Shown: piece by piece, positions 1-8,459 of the stretch
Layout of the letters: each line of letters starts with the position of its first letter
Numbering within the stretch: the first letter of the stretch is position 1
Source of the DNA: Methanobacteriota archaeon
GTDB lineage: Archaea; Halobacteriota; Methanomicrobia; Methanomicrobiales; Methanospirillaceae
Reading direction: 5' to 3'
Assembly (NCBI GenBank): GCA_029547145.1
Contig: JAKPPV010000022.1
Coordinates: 62,001 to 126,000, forward strand
Length of the DNA stretch: 64,000 bases
The notes under the pieces: model-generated
Told to the model about the DNA's origin: nothing
What the model saw: only the letters and a program-made list of their open reading frames with translations
Databases searched by the model: none
Program-made: the position numbers and the translations under genes

Positions 1-330
1 GCCGCCGTCTCGGACTTCGCACCGGTGCGGTATCCCGGCAAGATTCCAAGCGGAAGCCCCCGGACGATCGAGCTCTCGACGCTCCCGAAGATCCTGGACG
101 AGGTGATCGAGCGTTTCCAGCCGACTGCCATCGCCTTCAAGCTCGGGCAGGACGCCGATGCGCAGGCGGGTACACTTCTCGGGAAGGGGGCGGCACTCGT
201 GGTGGCAAACACACCCGAGGCGATGGGGGCGGACGGCGGGACGTTCGCACTCCACTCGCACCGGGGCATCCTCGAGGTCGAAGGGACGAAGGAGGAGGTG
301 GCAGCGGCCGTATGGTCGAGCGTGCAGTAG
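1..330 (+). CDS. coaBC: CoaBC, C-terminal fragment (phosphopantothenate-cysteine ligase domain)
   Basis: Only the last 109 residues are in the window; the reading frame is open from base 1. The fragment begins AAVSDFAPV, matching the conserved AAVADY-type motif of the CoaB domain, followed by a KIPSG segment and LPKILDEV. The enzyme joins 4'-phosphopantothenate to cysteine and decarboxylates the product, two steps of CoA synthesis. The 3' end overlaps the pantoate kinase start at 312 by 19 bases, and phosphopantothenate synthetase follows, so three consecutive CoA steps are encoded together. The family call rests on a partial domain plus this context. Confidence 0.85.
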   Translation, partial: AAVSDFAPVRYPGKIPSGSPRTIELSTLPKILDEVIERFQPTAIAFKLGQDADAQAGTLLGKGAALVVANTPEAMGADGGTFALHSHRGILEVEGTKEEVAAAVWSSVQ

Positions 331-1169
331 CCTGGTCCCCGGGTCACATCTCGGGGTACTTCCGCCGGTGCACCGGCCCGGACGGTTCAGTGACGGGTTC
401 GATCGGCGGCGGGGTGGTGATCGGCGAAGGGGTGACGGTCGAGGCGGTTCCTTCGGCGTACCCACACGTCGGCATCTGCGTTCGGGGTCCCAATGGCACC
501 GTTACCCGTACCGAGGGGTCGCCGCCCGTGGAATACCTGATGGAACGGCTCGGGGTATCGGCGGACCTGACGACGTTCTGCAGCCTGCCGATCGGGGCCG
601 GCTTCGGACTTTCGGCTGCCGTCCTCCTCGCGTCTGGTACCGCGCTCTCGGCCCTCTTCCGGCTCGGTCTTTCGCGTGCCACGATCGCCACCATCGCGCA
701 CGAGATCGAGGTCCACTTCAGGACCGGGCTTGGAGACGTCGCAGCGGAACAGGGTGGGGGGGTCGTCGTCCGACGAACACCCGGCATCGCCGGCGAGATC
801 CTCAGGCACAGGACCGGGGATACGCTCTTTGCCGTCTCATTCGGCCCGATCCTTACCCGCACCGTTCTGGACTCGGACGAGGTGATGGCCCGCGTGCAGT
901 CTGCGTTTCCACGATCGGAACCGTCTGATCCGGAATCGCTGGTCCGGACATCCCGCGCCTTCGCCGAGGCGAGCGGGCTGGTGGACCGACGTGTCCGTGC
1001 CGTCCTCGAGGCATGCGACGGGGCCGGTGTACCGGCGTCGATGACGATGCTCGGGGAGGGGGTCTTCGCCGTCGGCACGGACGCACCCGGTGTGCTCGCT
1101 TCGTTCGGCCCCGTCTACCGTCTCCCCGTCGCGATCCGGGGGTTCTGCCTTCTGGACGGTGGTGCATGA
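312..1169 (+). CDS. Pantoate kinase (archaeal GHMP-type)
   Basis: A 285-residue GHMP-superfamily kinase. Archaea lacking bacterial pantothenate kinase phosphorylate pantoate first, with this enzyme, and then couple 4-phosphopantoate to beta-alanine. The GHMP glycine/serine loop appears as LPIGAGFGLSAA near residues 92-103, and FRTGLGDVAAEQGGG is a second typical segment. It overlaps coaBC by 19 bases, and its TGA stop shares four bases with the next ATG, so the genes are almost certainly co-transcribed and translationally coupled. The neighbouring phosphopantothenate synthetase makes pantoate kinase much more likely than another GHMP kinase. Confidence 0.9.
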   Translation: MVERAVAWSPGHISGYFRRCTGPDGSVTGSIGGGVVIGEGVTVEAVPSAYPHVGICVRGPNGTVTRTEGSPPVEYLMERLGVSADLTTFCSLPIGAGFGLSAAVLLASGTALSALFRLGLSRATIATIAHEIEVHFRTGLGDVAAEQGGGVVVRRTPGIAGEILRHRTGDTLFAVSFGPILTRTVLDSDEVMARVQSAFPRSEPSDPESLVRTSRAFAEASGLVDRRVRAVLEACDGAGVPASMTMLGEGVFAVGTDAPGVLASFGPVYRLPVAIRGFCLLDGGA

Positions 1170-1897
1170 TCCCGCCCGACCACCCCCGATACCGGCAGCT
1201 GGTCGTCCGCGAACGGCTCGCCCGCTGCGCCCGTGAGGGGATCGTCGCACTGGAGGGTCTCACCGCACACGGTCGGGCGGAGGCGTTCGACTACCTGATC
1301 GGTGAAAAGAGCACCGCGACGGCCCGTGAGGCGGCCCGCGTGGCCGCCGCCCTCCTTCTTCTGGCTCGGCACCCCGTCCTCTCGGTGAACGGGAATACGG
1401 CCGCGCTGGCGGCCGCCGAGTGCGCCCGCCTGCAGGAGGTGACCGGGTGCGGGATCGAAGTGAACCTCTTCCACCGGAGCGAGGAGCGGGTCCGTCGCAT
1501 CACTCGGATCCTGGAGGATGTGGGTGCCTCCGTCCTCGCGGGCACCCCGGAACGGCTGATCCCCCTCCAGCACGACCGGGCCCTCTGCCTGCCTGGCGGG
1601 ATCGGGAGCGCAGACCTCGTGCTGGTTCCGCTCGAGGACGGGGATCGGTGCGAGGCCCTCCGGGCGATGGGACGGACGGTGGTCACGATCGACCTCAACC
1701 CGCTCTCGCGCACGGCCCGGATGGCCACCCTCACGGTGGTCGACGAGCTGACCCGTGCCCTCCCCCTGATCACGGAGGCGTACCGGGGGATGACCAGGAC
1801 GGAGGCGGAGGCCCTCGTCCGGGGGTTCGACAATCATTATCTGTTGCAGGCGGCAATAGCTGAGATCGTCCGGGAGTTGAGTCGTGCTCTGGATTGA
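1166..1897 (+). CDS. 4-phosphopantoate--beta-alanine ligase (phosphopantothenate synthetase)
   Basis: A 243-residue protein of the archaeal DUF137 family, which condenses 4-phosphopantoate with beta-alanine using ATP. Recognisable segments are IPPDHPRYRQLVVRERL at the N terminus, the VNGNTAAL loop, VNLFHRSEERV, and VTIDLNPLSRTA near the C terminus, which carries nucleotide/substrate contacts in this family. The ATG at 1166 overlaps the pantoate kinase stop (ATGA), and longer in-frame extensions would run far into that gene. The gene runs 14 bases into the RFC-like gene, continuing a tightly packed operon. Confidence is high from sequence and context together. Confidence 0.92.
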   Translation: MIPPDHPRYRQLVVRERLARCAREGIVALEGLTAHGRAEAFDYLIGEKSTATAREAARVAAALLLLARHPVLSVNGNTAALAAAECARLQEVTGCGIEVNLFHRSEERVRRITRILEDVGASVLAGTPERLIPLQHDRALCLPGGIGSADLVLVPLEDGDRCEALRAMGRTVVTIDLNPLSRTARMATLTVVDELTRALPLITEAYRGMTRTEAEALVRGFDNHYLLQAAIAEIVRELSRALD

Positions 1898-2873
1898 GAG
1901 ATACCGTCCCGTGACCTTCGACGAGATCATCGGCCAGGATCGGGCCACGGCGTTTCTCCGGTCGTTTGCCGAGAGGCGCTCTGTGCCGCACCTGCTGATC
2001 GCCGGGCCGAGCGGGTCGGGGCGGATGAGTGCCGTGCGCTGCCTGGCGCAGGCGCTGTACGCGGACGATGCCGGTGAGAACCTGACCGTCATTGCGAGCG
2101 GAGACCTCTTTGGAGAGGGTCGCACCTACCTGGAGGAGGACGAGCGGTTCTCGCACCTCTACCGCAGGGAAGAGAGCCTGCTTTCCAACGTGAAACGGAT
2201 CGTCCGGACCTATGCGATGATCCGGCCCCTGAATGCCGAGTACAGGATGATGGTCTTTCTCGAGGCGGACGTCCTGCCCGCCGAGATGCAGCAGGCGCTC
2301 CGCCGTACGATGGAACGCTCTTCGAAGACCTGCCGGTTCGTCTTCGTGACGGCGCGGCAGTCGGGTATCATTACCCCTATCGCCTCGCGGTGTTTCCCGG
2401 TCACGTTCCGCCCCATCCCCATCGACCAGATGATCGACCACCTGGAGGGGATCCTGGCGAGGGAGGGAGCGGTACCCCTCCCCGAGGATGACCTGGCGAT
2501 GATCGCGACCGCATCGCGGGGAGATATACGGCGGGCGATCATGCTGCTCGAGCTGACCGTCCGGTCCGGAAGGCCCCTCCGGATCGACGCTTACGAACAG
2601 ACCAGCGCTGGGGCGACCGCATGCGAGGTGATTGAGGCCCTTGAAGAGGGCGACCTTACACAAGCCAGGCACCTCGCCGAGTCGCTGATCATCGACGGCG
2701 GTCTCTCGGGTCGCGAAGTCCTGCTCGAGCTCCGCAAGGCGGTCCGTCGCCGGTGGAACGATCCGAAGATCGCCATCGCCCTCGCCACCGCTGATGCGCG
2801 CCTCGCCGGGGGGGCAGGGGAATTCGTCCAGATCGGGGCACTCCTTGCCGGGATTGCGGAGGGATGCCGTTGA
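1884..2873 (+). CDS. rfcS: Replication factor C small-subunit-like protein with degenerate ATP site
   Basis: A 329-residue AAA+ protein of the RFC small-subunit family, the clamp loader that opens PCNA at primer ends. It starts with the typical WIERYRPVTFDEIIGQD, and MQQALRRTME and the arginine-finger segment IASRC are present. The ATP-binding motifs are abnormal: Walker A at residues 41-49 reads GPSGSGRMS, with Arg where the P-loop Lys should be and Met for Thr/Ser, and Walker B reads FLEAD (residues 125-129) rather than DEAD. By family knowledge this implies a subunit that cannot hydrolyse ATP but can donate an arginine finger, as in the second small subunits of some euryarchaeal clamp loaders. 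It overlaps both neighbours by 10-14 bases. Confidence 0.88.
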   Translation: MLWIERYRPVTFDEIIGQDRATAFLRSFAERRSVPHLLIAGPSGSGRMSAVRCLAQALYADDAGENLTVIASGDLFGEGRTYLEEDERFSHLYRREESLLSNVKRIVRTYAMIRPLNAEYRMMVFLEADVLPAEMQQALRRTMERSSKTCRFVFVTARQSGIITPIASRCFPVTFRPIPIDQMIDHLEGILAREGAVPLPEDDLAMIATASRGDIRRAIMLLELTVRSGRPLRIDAYEQTSAGATACEVIEALEEGDLTQARHLAESLIIDGGLSGREVLLELRKAVRRRWNDPKIAIALATADARLAGGAGEFVQIGALLAGIAEGCR

Positions 2874-3595
2874 AGGGTCCGGCAAAGGTCCGCCGACACT
2901 ACGACGAGGTGGCCGAGATCTATGACCGACGCTACGCCGAAGGGACCGGCCGGTCGTACCACCGTCACATCTCCGACCAGGTGATGAACTGGCTACCACC
3001 CGGGGGGCGTCTCCTCGACATCGGGTGCGGAACCGGTCTCTTCATCGAGCAGTACCTGGAACGGGGGGGGCGGGGGGTTGGCCTGGACATCTCGCCGAAG
3101 ATGATCGAGCGGGGGCGAGACCGGGTTCCGGCAGCCGACTGGGTCGTGGGTACCGGCGAGTCACTGCCCTTCCGGGACGACAGCTTCGATGCGGTCTCGA
3201 GCCTGCTTGCGTTCTCGTACTTCAAGGACCCGCAGGGGATGCTCTCCGAGGTCTACCGCGTCCTCCGTCCCGGTGGGAGGGTCGCGCTCTGTACACTCGG
3301 ACGCAACTTCCTGACCGCGGGCCTTCCGGCCATTCACACCCTGGGAGAGCTGGCGCGCGTGCGGCAGGTTGGCATGGGCAACTTCGGCGAACGCTACTAC
3401 TCGGAGGCGGAGATGTCCGAACTCTTCTCCGGGGCATCGTTCGTCGATGTCCGGGTAAAACGATGTTCGTTCGCCCACCTCAATCTTGCACGCCCCGTCT
3501 TTCAGCTGGCCCGGAAGATCGAACCGATCGTCGAGCAGAGGTTGCCGTATCTGGCCTACAATATCTGCGCGACCGGCCGGAAGCCCCACCCGTAG
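2864..3595 (+). CDS. Class I SAM-dependent methyltransferase
   Basis: A 243-residue protein of the Methyltransf_11/UbiE-like group. Motif I is LLDIGCGTGLF near residue 50, followed by GVGLDISPKMIERGR (acidic ribose-binding residue) and the post-motif EVYRVLRPGGRVALC. The substrate cannot be told from sequence. It overlaps the RFC-like gene by 10 bases, so it is the last gene of the CoA/RFC operon, and it ends one base before the convergent PurM-like gene. The C-terminal third (FGERYYSEAEMSELF onward) resembles small-molecule or lipid methyltransferases, but that is only a general impression. Confidence 0.85.
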   Translation: MPLKGPAKVRRHYDEVAEIYDRRYAEGTGRSYHRHISDQVMNWLPPGGRLLDIGCGTGLFIEQYLERGGRGVGLDISPKMIERGRDRVPAADWVVGTGESLPFRDDSFDAVSSLLAFSYFKDPQGMLSEVYRVLRPGGRVALCTLGRNFLTAGLPAIHTLGELARVRQVGMGNFGERYYSEAEMSELFSGASFVDVRVKRCSFAHLNLARPVFQLARKIEPIVEQRLPYLAYNICATGRKPHP

Positions 3596-3596
3596 A

Positions 3597-4925
3597 TCAG
3601 GAGCGCCGGTCAGCGAGACGGGCACGGATCCGTCTCTTCTTCTCGATCGCGGCCGATGCGGCGGCCTCGACCCGCGCCCTCATCGCGGCGACGTCCCCCT
3701 TTCGCCGCTCCACCACCTTCTTGAGCGGGGTGTACGCCGACTCGCGGAAACGGGGAGTGAAATCCTCCTCTTGCCCGTTCACTACCAGAACGGCCTCCGC
3801 CGGCCCCGCCTCGACCCGCCCGATCTCCTCGCACCGCACCCCGGCCCCGCGTATCACGCCTGCAATCGAGTCAACGGCATCGGGGGGGGCAGCGACCAGG
3901 AGCGCGTCGAGCGAGACGCCGAGGGGATCGATTCCGAGGAGGTCCAGCATCCCCTTCACCACCGGGTCCACGAGAGGGGCGATCGCCTCCTCCTCGATCA
4001 CGATCCGGCATCCGGCGGTCCGGGCCATCTCGTGAGCGTCGCCACGGAGCCCGCCGTTCGTGACATCGGTCATCGCGTGTACCCTCTCGAGGACCGGGCT
4101 CTCGATCAGCGCCTGGCATGCATAGAGGAACTGGAGGTTGATGGTCCGCTCCACCACCTCCGGGTGGCCCGAGTAGAGGGCCGCAGTCGCGATCGTCCCC
4201 CCGCCTGCCCCCTCGGTCATCAGGAGCGCGTCGCCGGGCGAGAGTTCCCGCCGGGCCGTCAGGTGACGGGCGATCCCGACCGTGCCGACGCATCCGGTCA
4301 TCCGTGATCCGAGCACCATGTCTCCACCGATGCGCAGGGTCGACCCGGAGACGAGTGGGACGCCGAGCTCCTCGCCGACCGTCGTGATCCCGGCGGTGTA
4401 CTCGAAGATCTTCGCGACATCCCCGTCATCGGCGACGTGAATGTCCGAGAAGAGCAGGATCGGACGGGCTCCCATGACCAGCACGTCGCGGAGCGTCGCC
4501 CGCGTGGCGTGGAAGCCGGCAAGGAACGGAAAGTCCGAGAGGCGGGAGTGCATCCCGTCAACGGCACAGCAGACGTAGTCATCACCCACCCGGATCGCAC
4601 CGGCGTCGTCCATCTCGTCGACACCGACCGACGCCGTCGTCCTCCCGATGATCCGGGCGATCTGACGGTGGGCGAAGAAGTCCCCCGTTCCCCGGGAACC
4701 AACCCCGAACTCGCCCATCGTGACCCCGGAGCTGGTGGTCTCGAAGAGGTCGCCTTCGAGCCCGCTCGTCAGCAGTGCTTCGTCGACGACCGCCCGTGCG
4801 AAGGCCGACGCGTAGGTCCTGTCGACCGGTTTGAACTCCTGGACGCGGTCCGCGAGCGCCTCCTCGATGGCACCCCGTTCCTTTCCGGCGCGCAGGCCCC
4901 GACGGGCAAAGTCCTCGAGGTCCAT
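3597..4925 (-). CDS. AIR synthase-related protein (PurM/SelD/HypE superfamily)
   Basis: A 442-residue two-domain protein of the PurM-like ATPase fold. It shows the glycine-rich SSGVTMGEFGVGSRGTGDF stretch, the acidic metal-binding segment DDAGAIRVGDDYVCCAVDGM, and in the C-terminal half DVTNGGLRGDAHEMA, the DxTxGGL motif of HypE and SelD relatives. It is longer than HypE or SelD and carries an N-terminal helical extension and a basic C-terminal tail. The best description is the archaeal COG1973-type HypE-like group of unknown reaction. Its ATG shares one base with the flavoprotein stop, suggesting a two-gene operon and possibly a redox or metal-cofactor role. Confidence 0.8.
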   Translation of the reverse strand: MDLEDFARRGLRAGKERGAIEEALADRVQEFKPVDRTYASAFARAVVDEALLTSGLEGDLFETTSSGVTMGEFGVGSRGTGDFFAHRQIARIIGRTTASVGVDEMDDAGAIRVGDDYVCCAVDGMHSRLSDFPFLAGFHATRATLRDVLVMGARPILLFSDIHVADDGDVAKIFEYTAGITTVGEELGVPLVSGSTLRIGGDMVLGSRMTGCVGTVGIARHLTARRELSPGDALLMTEGAGGGTIATAALYSGHPEVVERTINLQFLYACQALIESPVLERVHAMTDVTNGGLRGDAHEMARTAGCRIVIEEEAIAPLVDPVVKGMLDLLGIDPLGVSLDALLVAAPPDAVDSIAGVIRGAGVRCEEIGRVEAGPAEAVLVVNGQEEDFTPRFRESAYTPLKKVVERRKGDVAAMRARVEAAASAAIEKKRRIRARLADRRS

Positions 4926-5512
4926 CAGTCCCCGCCCCGATCTCCAAGCCGGTCCAGCACCCAGGCTATATTCCTGCCGAGAGTCTGCATCGTAGCGATC
5001 CCCTCTTCATCAGAGTCGACATCTCCCGGTGCCAGGCCGATGCCCACGTTCCAGTAGGAGGAGCCGACGACGATCATCTCCCCGATCAGGAAGAAATGGT
5101 TGATCGTATCGAAGGCGTGTATGGCACCCGCCCGCCGGTTGACAACGACGGCGGCGGCGGGCTTGCGGGCGAGGAGGTTTCCGTTCGCCCGTGTGACGTA
5201 ACCGGCCCGGTCGATCAGGGCCTTCGTCTCGCTCGAGACATCGGCGAAGTAGGTGGGGGATCCGATCAGGATCGCATCCGCCTCGATCATCTTCGAGATC
5301 AGTTCGTTCATCCCGTCGGAATCGTTGACGCACCGGCAATCCCTGCGCTCGAAGCACCTGCCGCAGGCCAGGCATCCCCGGAGTGGGAGACCCCCGACCT
5401 GGATGAACTCGGTCTCGTGACCGGCCGCCTCGAGCTCAGTGAGAGCATGGCGGAGCAGTCGGGCGGTGTTCCCGTCTCTCTTCGGGCTCCCGTTGAATGC
5501 GACGACCTTCAT
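4925..5512 (-). CDS. Iron-sulfur flavoprotein (Isf family, NADPH-dependent FMN reductase fold)
   Basis: A 195-residue flavodoxin-like protein. The N terminus KVVAFNGSPKRDGNTA is the FMN phosphate loop, and GCLACGRCFERRDC gives the compact C-x2-C-x2-C-x5-C cluster motif that marks methanogen Isf proteins, which carry FMN and one 4Fe-4S cluster and move electrons between ferredoxin and acceptors such as oxygen species. GSPTYFADVSSETKALIDR is the second flavin loop. A very strong Shine-Dalgarno (two GGAGG-like runs) lies just before the ATG, and a TATA box lies 33-40 bp upstream. It heads an operon with the PurM-like gene. Confidence 0.88.
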   Translation of the reverse strand: MKVVAFNGSPKRDGNTARLLRHALTELEAAGHETEFIQVGGLPLRGCLACGRCFERRDCRCVNDSDGMNELISKMIEADAILIGSPTYFADVSSETKALIDRAGYVTRANGNLLARKPAAAVVVNRRAGAIHAFDTINHFFLIGEMIVVGSSYWNVGIGLAPGDVDSDEEGIATMQTLGRNIAWVLDRLGDRGGD

Positions 5513-5544
5513 GGTTCCCTCCCTCCATGATTGACGGTGGTGAT

Positions 5545-5552
5545 GTATAAAG
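5545..5552 (-). promoter_or_regulatory. TATA box of the Isf operon
   Basis: On the minus strand the bases read CTTTATAC, 33-40 bp before the flavoprotein ATG at 5512. This is the right distance for a short leader that carries the strong purine-rich ribosome-binding site seen between 5513 and 5526. Confidence 0.6.
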
Positions 5553-5903
5553 GGCAGTCCCGAACGCGGGTGGGGTCCCGTGTTCGATGCCCGGCTGGAT
5601 GGTCGGTCGACGGTCGGATCCCGGTCAACCGATGCGGTTCGAGCGGCAACGCCTCACCAGAGGACGTCCCGGTGACCGAGCGGCCGATCTTTCAGAACGT
5701 GCCGTTCGTCTCCCTCTTTTTCGCAACCTCCGGCCTTGCGCCAGCGGCACCGGTACCGCTGGACCCGGACCTTCCCGAACCATGAACCTCCGGACGTCGA
5801 CGACGACGGGTCTGTCAGGGTCAAAGGCAGGAACCCGATCTGGACCGGGCCCCTTCGGGGATGAGAGAGATGGGTGTTCCGGCGTCCTCTCGCCGATCGG
5901 TCC

Positions 5904-5910
5904 CTTATAC
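5904..5910 (+). promoter_or_regulatory. TATA box of pdaD
   Basis: The heptamer CTTATAC lies 44-50 bp before the chosen ATG and about 20-26 bp before an in-frame GTG at 5930. Its position would fit transcription beginning near 5930-5935. Confidence 0.5.
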
Positions 5911-5953
5911 GCACCGAAAGGTAAAAAGCGTGAACAATCAAATAAGCTCGCAT

Positions 5954-6496
5954 ATGGTTGTTCCGTCGAAGGTCTTCTTCACCCGGGGGGTCGGTGTCCA
6001 CAAGGACCGCCTCGCATCCTTTGAGCTCGCACTCCGGCAGGCCGGAATCGAGCGATGCAACCTCGTCTATGTCTCCTCCATCTTCCCCCCGATGGCCAGG
6101 GAGCTCCCCCGGGAAGAGGGTCTTCGCGAGATTCAGCCCGGGCAGATCGTCTACTGCGTGATGGCCAGAAACGAGACGAATGAACCCTCCCGCCTGGTAT
6201 CGGCCGCGATCGGCCTCGCTCTGCCCCAGGAGGCCGAGGCGTACGGCTACCTCTCGGAGCACCACGCATTCGGCGAGACCGAGGAGATCTCGGGTGAATA
6301 TGCAGAGGATCTGGCAGCTACCATGCTGGCCACCACGCTCGGGATCGCGTTCGACCCGGACTCCGCCTGGCAGGAGCGGGAGCAGATCTACAAGGCGAGC
6401 GGAAAGATTATCGAGACCAAGAATATCTGTCAGGTTGCCCGCGGCGATATGAACGGCAACTGGACGACCGTGATCGCGGCGGCTGTATTCATCTGA
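5954..6496 (+). CDS. pdaD: Pyruvoyl-dependent arginine decarboxylase
   Basis: A 180-residue proenzyme that converts arginine to agmatine, the first step of polyamine and agmatidine synthesis in euryarchaea. It cleaves itself to make a pyruvoyl group; the conserved site is YVSSIFPP with the Ser41-Ser42 bond predicted as the scissile one. Other family segments are [22 protein letters not shown] at the start, [14 protein letters not shown], and [19 protein letters not shown] at the C terminus. The ATG at 5954 gives the usual length (about 160-180). An in-frame GTG at 5930 would add eight residues and fits the TATA box better, so the exact start is open. Confidence 0.95.
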   Translation: MVVPSKVFFTRGVGVHKDRLASFELALRQAGIERCNLVYVSSIFPPMARELPREEGLREIQPGQIVYCVMARNETNEPSRLVSAAIGLALPQEAEAYGYLSEHHAFGETEEISGEYAEDLAATMLATTLGIAFDPDSAWQEREQIYKASGKIIETKNICQVARGDMNGNWTTVIAAAVFI

Positions 6497-6952
6497 ACCC
6501 TCTCCACAGCTGCCAGCCTCTCCGTCGCGATACCTTTATCAGTTCGGATGGGCTTTCAGGTCTCGGAGACGTTCTTCATGGAGGGACCTGGAGAGGAGAG
6601 CGGGTATGGTCGGGTCCGGAAGACGGGCCGGATACCGGTCGTGGAGGGGGACCGCCCTCTCTCGGACCAGGAAGAGAGGGTCCAGCCCCGGACGAGGGTG
6701 CCTCCCGGGCTCCGCCCGCTCGTCGGCCCGTATGTCGAGCCCCCGTTTCGGCCCAGTTCCGCGCCTGACGGGGGGCCGCCGCCCTCCAACCGGGACCGGG
6801 CAGACCAGGCCGCGATCCGCCTGCTCGAACGTCGGAAGGCAGAGCGACACAGAGGGGTTGGGAGGGAACGGTCGGACCGGGAGGCCTGAAACCGGTTCGT
6901 TGGCTCTTCGTATAGCTTTTCCCGTCTCCGGATAATCTCTCTGCGATGGGAT
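6497..6952. other. Intergenic region (456 bp)
   Basis: Between pdaD and the Cache protein gene. A TATA-like CCTTTATC at 6533-6540 sits ten bases before an ATG at 6548, but that frame encodes an Arg/Pro/Gly-rich peptide without domain character, and I do not accept it. A second TATA-like GTATAGC at 6910-6916 probably serves the Cache gene. A small RNA starting near 6565 is possible but no fold family was recognised. Confidence 0.4.
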
Positions 6953-7825
6953 ATGGAGAGAAAGACCATTCTTCTTGCAGGAGTCGGCGTGATCGTCCTC
7001 GCCATCGCTCTGGTATACGGACTGAACCTTGCTGCCCCCGCGTCGCAGCAGGGCCCGGGGACCGCGCCGCTCCCGACGCCGCAGACGATGGGTTCGGCCG
7101 AAGCCCTGGAGGCGGTTCGCGCGAACGTCCAGGAGGCGCTCGATCGATTGGATGCAGAGACCGCGACCGCAGCGAACAGGCTCGGTCCGCTCGGAATGAC
7201 CGACAACGAGACCCGGGCGGTCCTGAGGGAACTGGCCCTCGTCTCGGCTGCAGCGATCGACGCCACGGCGGTCTCGAAGGATGGCATCATGCTCATCGTG
7301 GAGCCGGTCGAGTATCACCACGTGGAGGGCTCGGACATCCATGAACAGGAGCATGTCAGGCGCCTGATCGCGACCCAAAAACCCGTGATGAGCCGGGTCT
7401 TCGAGACGGTCGAAGGGATAAACGCGACGGATATCGAGCACCCGGTCTTCACCCCGTCCGGCGCGTTCAACGGTTCGGCGAGCCTGCTCTTCCGGCCCGT
7501 CGTATTGCTGACGATCGCGGTCGAGGAGGCGCTCGCCGGGCGGACGGCGGAGGTCTTCGTCGTCGATACGGATGGCGTCGTGCTGTACGATCGGGACCCT
7601 GCAGAGATCGGAGCGAACACCTTCTCCTCGCCTCAGTTCGCGGAGTATCCCGAACTGCAGCAGATCGCGGGCCGGATGATCCGGGAACCGAACGGCTCCG
7701 GGGAGTACACCTTCCGGGCGCAGGGCAGCACCACGCCCGTCCGTAAGAGGATCTTATGGACCACCGTCGGCCTCCACGGGACCGAATGGCGCGTCGTCGC
7801 CGTCGATTCGGTTACTCCTGCCTGA
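6953..7825 (+). CDS. Membrane-anchored extracytoplasmic Cache-domain protein
   Basis: A 290-residue protein with one N-terminal membrane segment (residues 5-26, uncleaved signal anchor) and the rest outside the cell. After a Pro/Thr-rich linker and a helical region (about 55-105) comes a Cache-like ligand-binding domain, recognisable from TAEVFVVDTDGVVLYDRDPAEIGANTFSS, the strand-turn-strand ending of extracellular PAS/Cache folds, and a closing GTEWRVVAVDSV strand. Chemoreceptors and histidine kinases normally carry a cytoplasmic signalling module after such a domain; none is present here, so it is an orphan sensor or binding protein. The ligand is unknown. The ATG lies 37 bp after a TATA-like box. 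Confidence 0.8.
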   Translation: MERKTILLAGVGVIVLAIALVYGLNLAAPASQQGPGTAPLPTPQTMGSAEALEAVRANVQEALDRLDAETATAANRLGPLGMTDNETRAVLRELALVSAAAIDATAVSKDGIMLIVEPVEYHHVEGSDIHEQEHVRRLIATQKPVMSRVFETVEGINATDIEHPVFTPSGAFNGSASLLFRPVVLLTIAVEEALAGRTAEVFVVDTDGVVLYDRDPAEIGANTFSSPQFAEYPELQQIAGRMIREPNGSGEYTFRAQGSTTPVRKRILWTTVGLHGTEWRVVAVDSVTPA

Positions 7826-8459
7826 AGGAACCCTGTCCCTGGACAACTCGTCGCCATCGTCCGGAGCGGATTCATACTCCCGGGGCGCTCTCCCGAACCG
7901 ACGAACGGGAGACCTGCCCGCTGGAGCCGTACCGGGCCGATCACTTTCATCTCTTGCAGGCCTTCACCGACGGTCGAACGAGCCCCCGGCAGGGTCTACA
8001 TCAGCTCCCCGGGGGCCTTATAAGTGGGACCTCCCTTCGAAGGCGAAGATATGACCCCTTTTTAGAGTCGTCGAACCGAGATCGCGCCCCTTCGCTGGAG
8101 AGGAGTCGGTGTCGCGAGATCCCGAACGCTGTTCAGGGGTAACGGCACGAAGGTGGGGCGTCGGTCAGGCAGGCCCGAACATCAATCCGGGGGATCACCG
8201 AAGCTGGCGTCTGTCTGATCGGGGGTTCCGCAAGGAATCGCAACCTGTCGGAGGTGGTCCGATCCGGGAGGTCAACCAATATACCAATCAGGTTTGAAAA
8301 ACTGCTGAATTGTGAAGGATTGCATGTATCGTTCGAAATCTTCCTGATCAACTTTCCCTTCCTTAAGGTAATCAATTTTGCTTGCGAAGATGACAACCAA
8401 TATTTCGTCGATTTTTTCCAAAAGGAGGCTTTATCTTGTATTTTCTCCCACCATTCTTC
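7826..8459. other. Long thiC upstream region with an AT-rich 3' part
   Basis: No gene is supported here. A good TATA box (CTTATAAG, 8017-8024) has no start codon within 400 bp downstream, and the last 180 bp (from about 8275) are AT-rich, unlike the rest of the window. The CTGAGA and CCTGA-type core of a TPP riboswitch was looked for and not found. The segment 8050-8280 may be a long thiC leader or an independent small RNA. A strong AAAGGAGG at 8421-8428 precedes a TTG at 8436. Confidence 0.45.
8017..8024 (+). promoter_or_regulatory. Orphan TATA box upstream of thiC
   Basis: CTTATAAG in a GC-rich context, predicting transcription from about 8045-8052. No open reading frame of quality begins nearby; the next gene is thiC, more than 400 bp on. 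It either makes a long leader or a non-coding RNA. Confidence 0.45.

Larger units (their letters stand above)
5513..5953. other. Divergent intergenic region (441 bp)
   Basis: This separates the divergent Isf and arginine decarboxylase genes. Apart from a TATA box at each end I see no supported gene. Open frames crossing it are rich in Arg, Gly and Pro and lack any recognisable motif, which in this GC-rich sequence is expected of non-coding DNA. Confidence 0.5.

Noticed and set aside
6539-7441. A 300-codon minus-strand frame over the Cache gene and its upstream gap
   Set aside because: Arg/Pro/Asp-rich without motif; the plus strand has a membrane anchor and Cache fold.
8030-8436. TPP riboswitch before thiC
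   Set aside because: The CTGAGA and ACCTGA-type cores and their spacing were not found.
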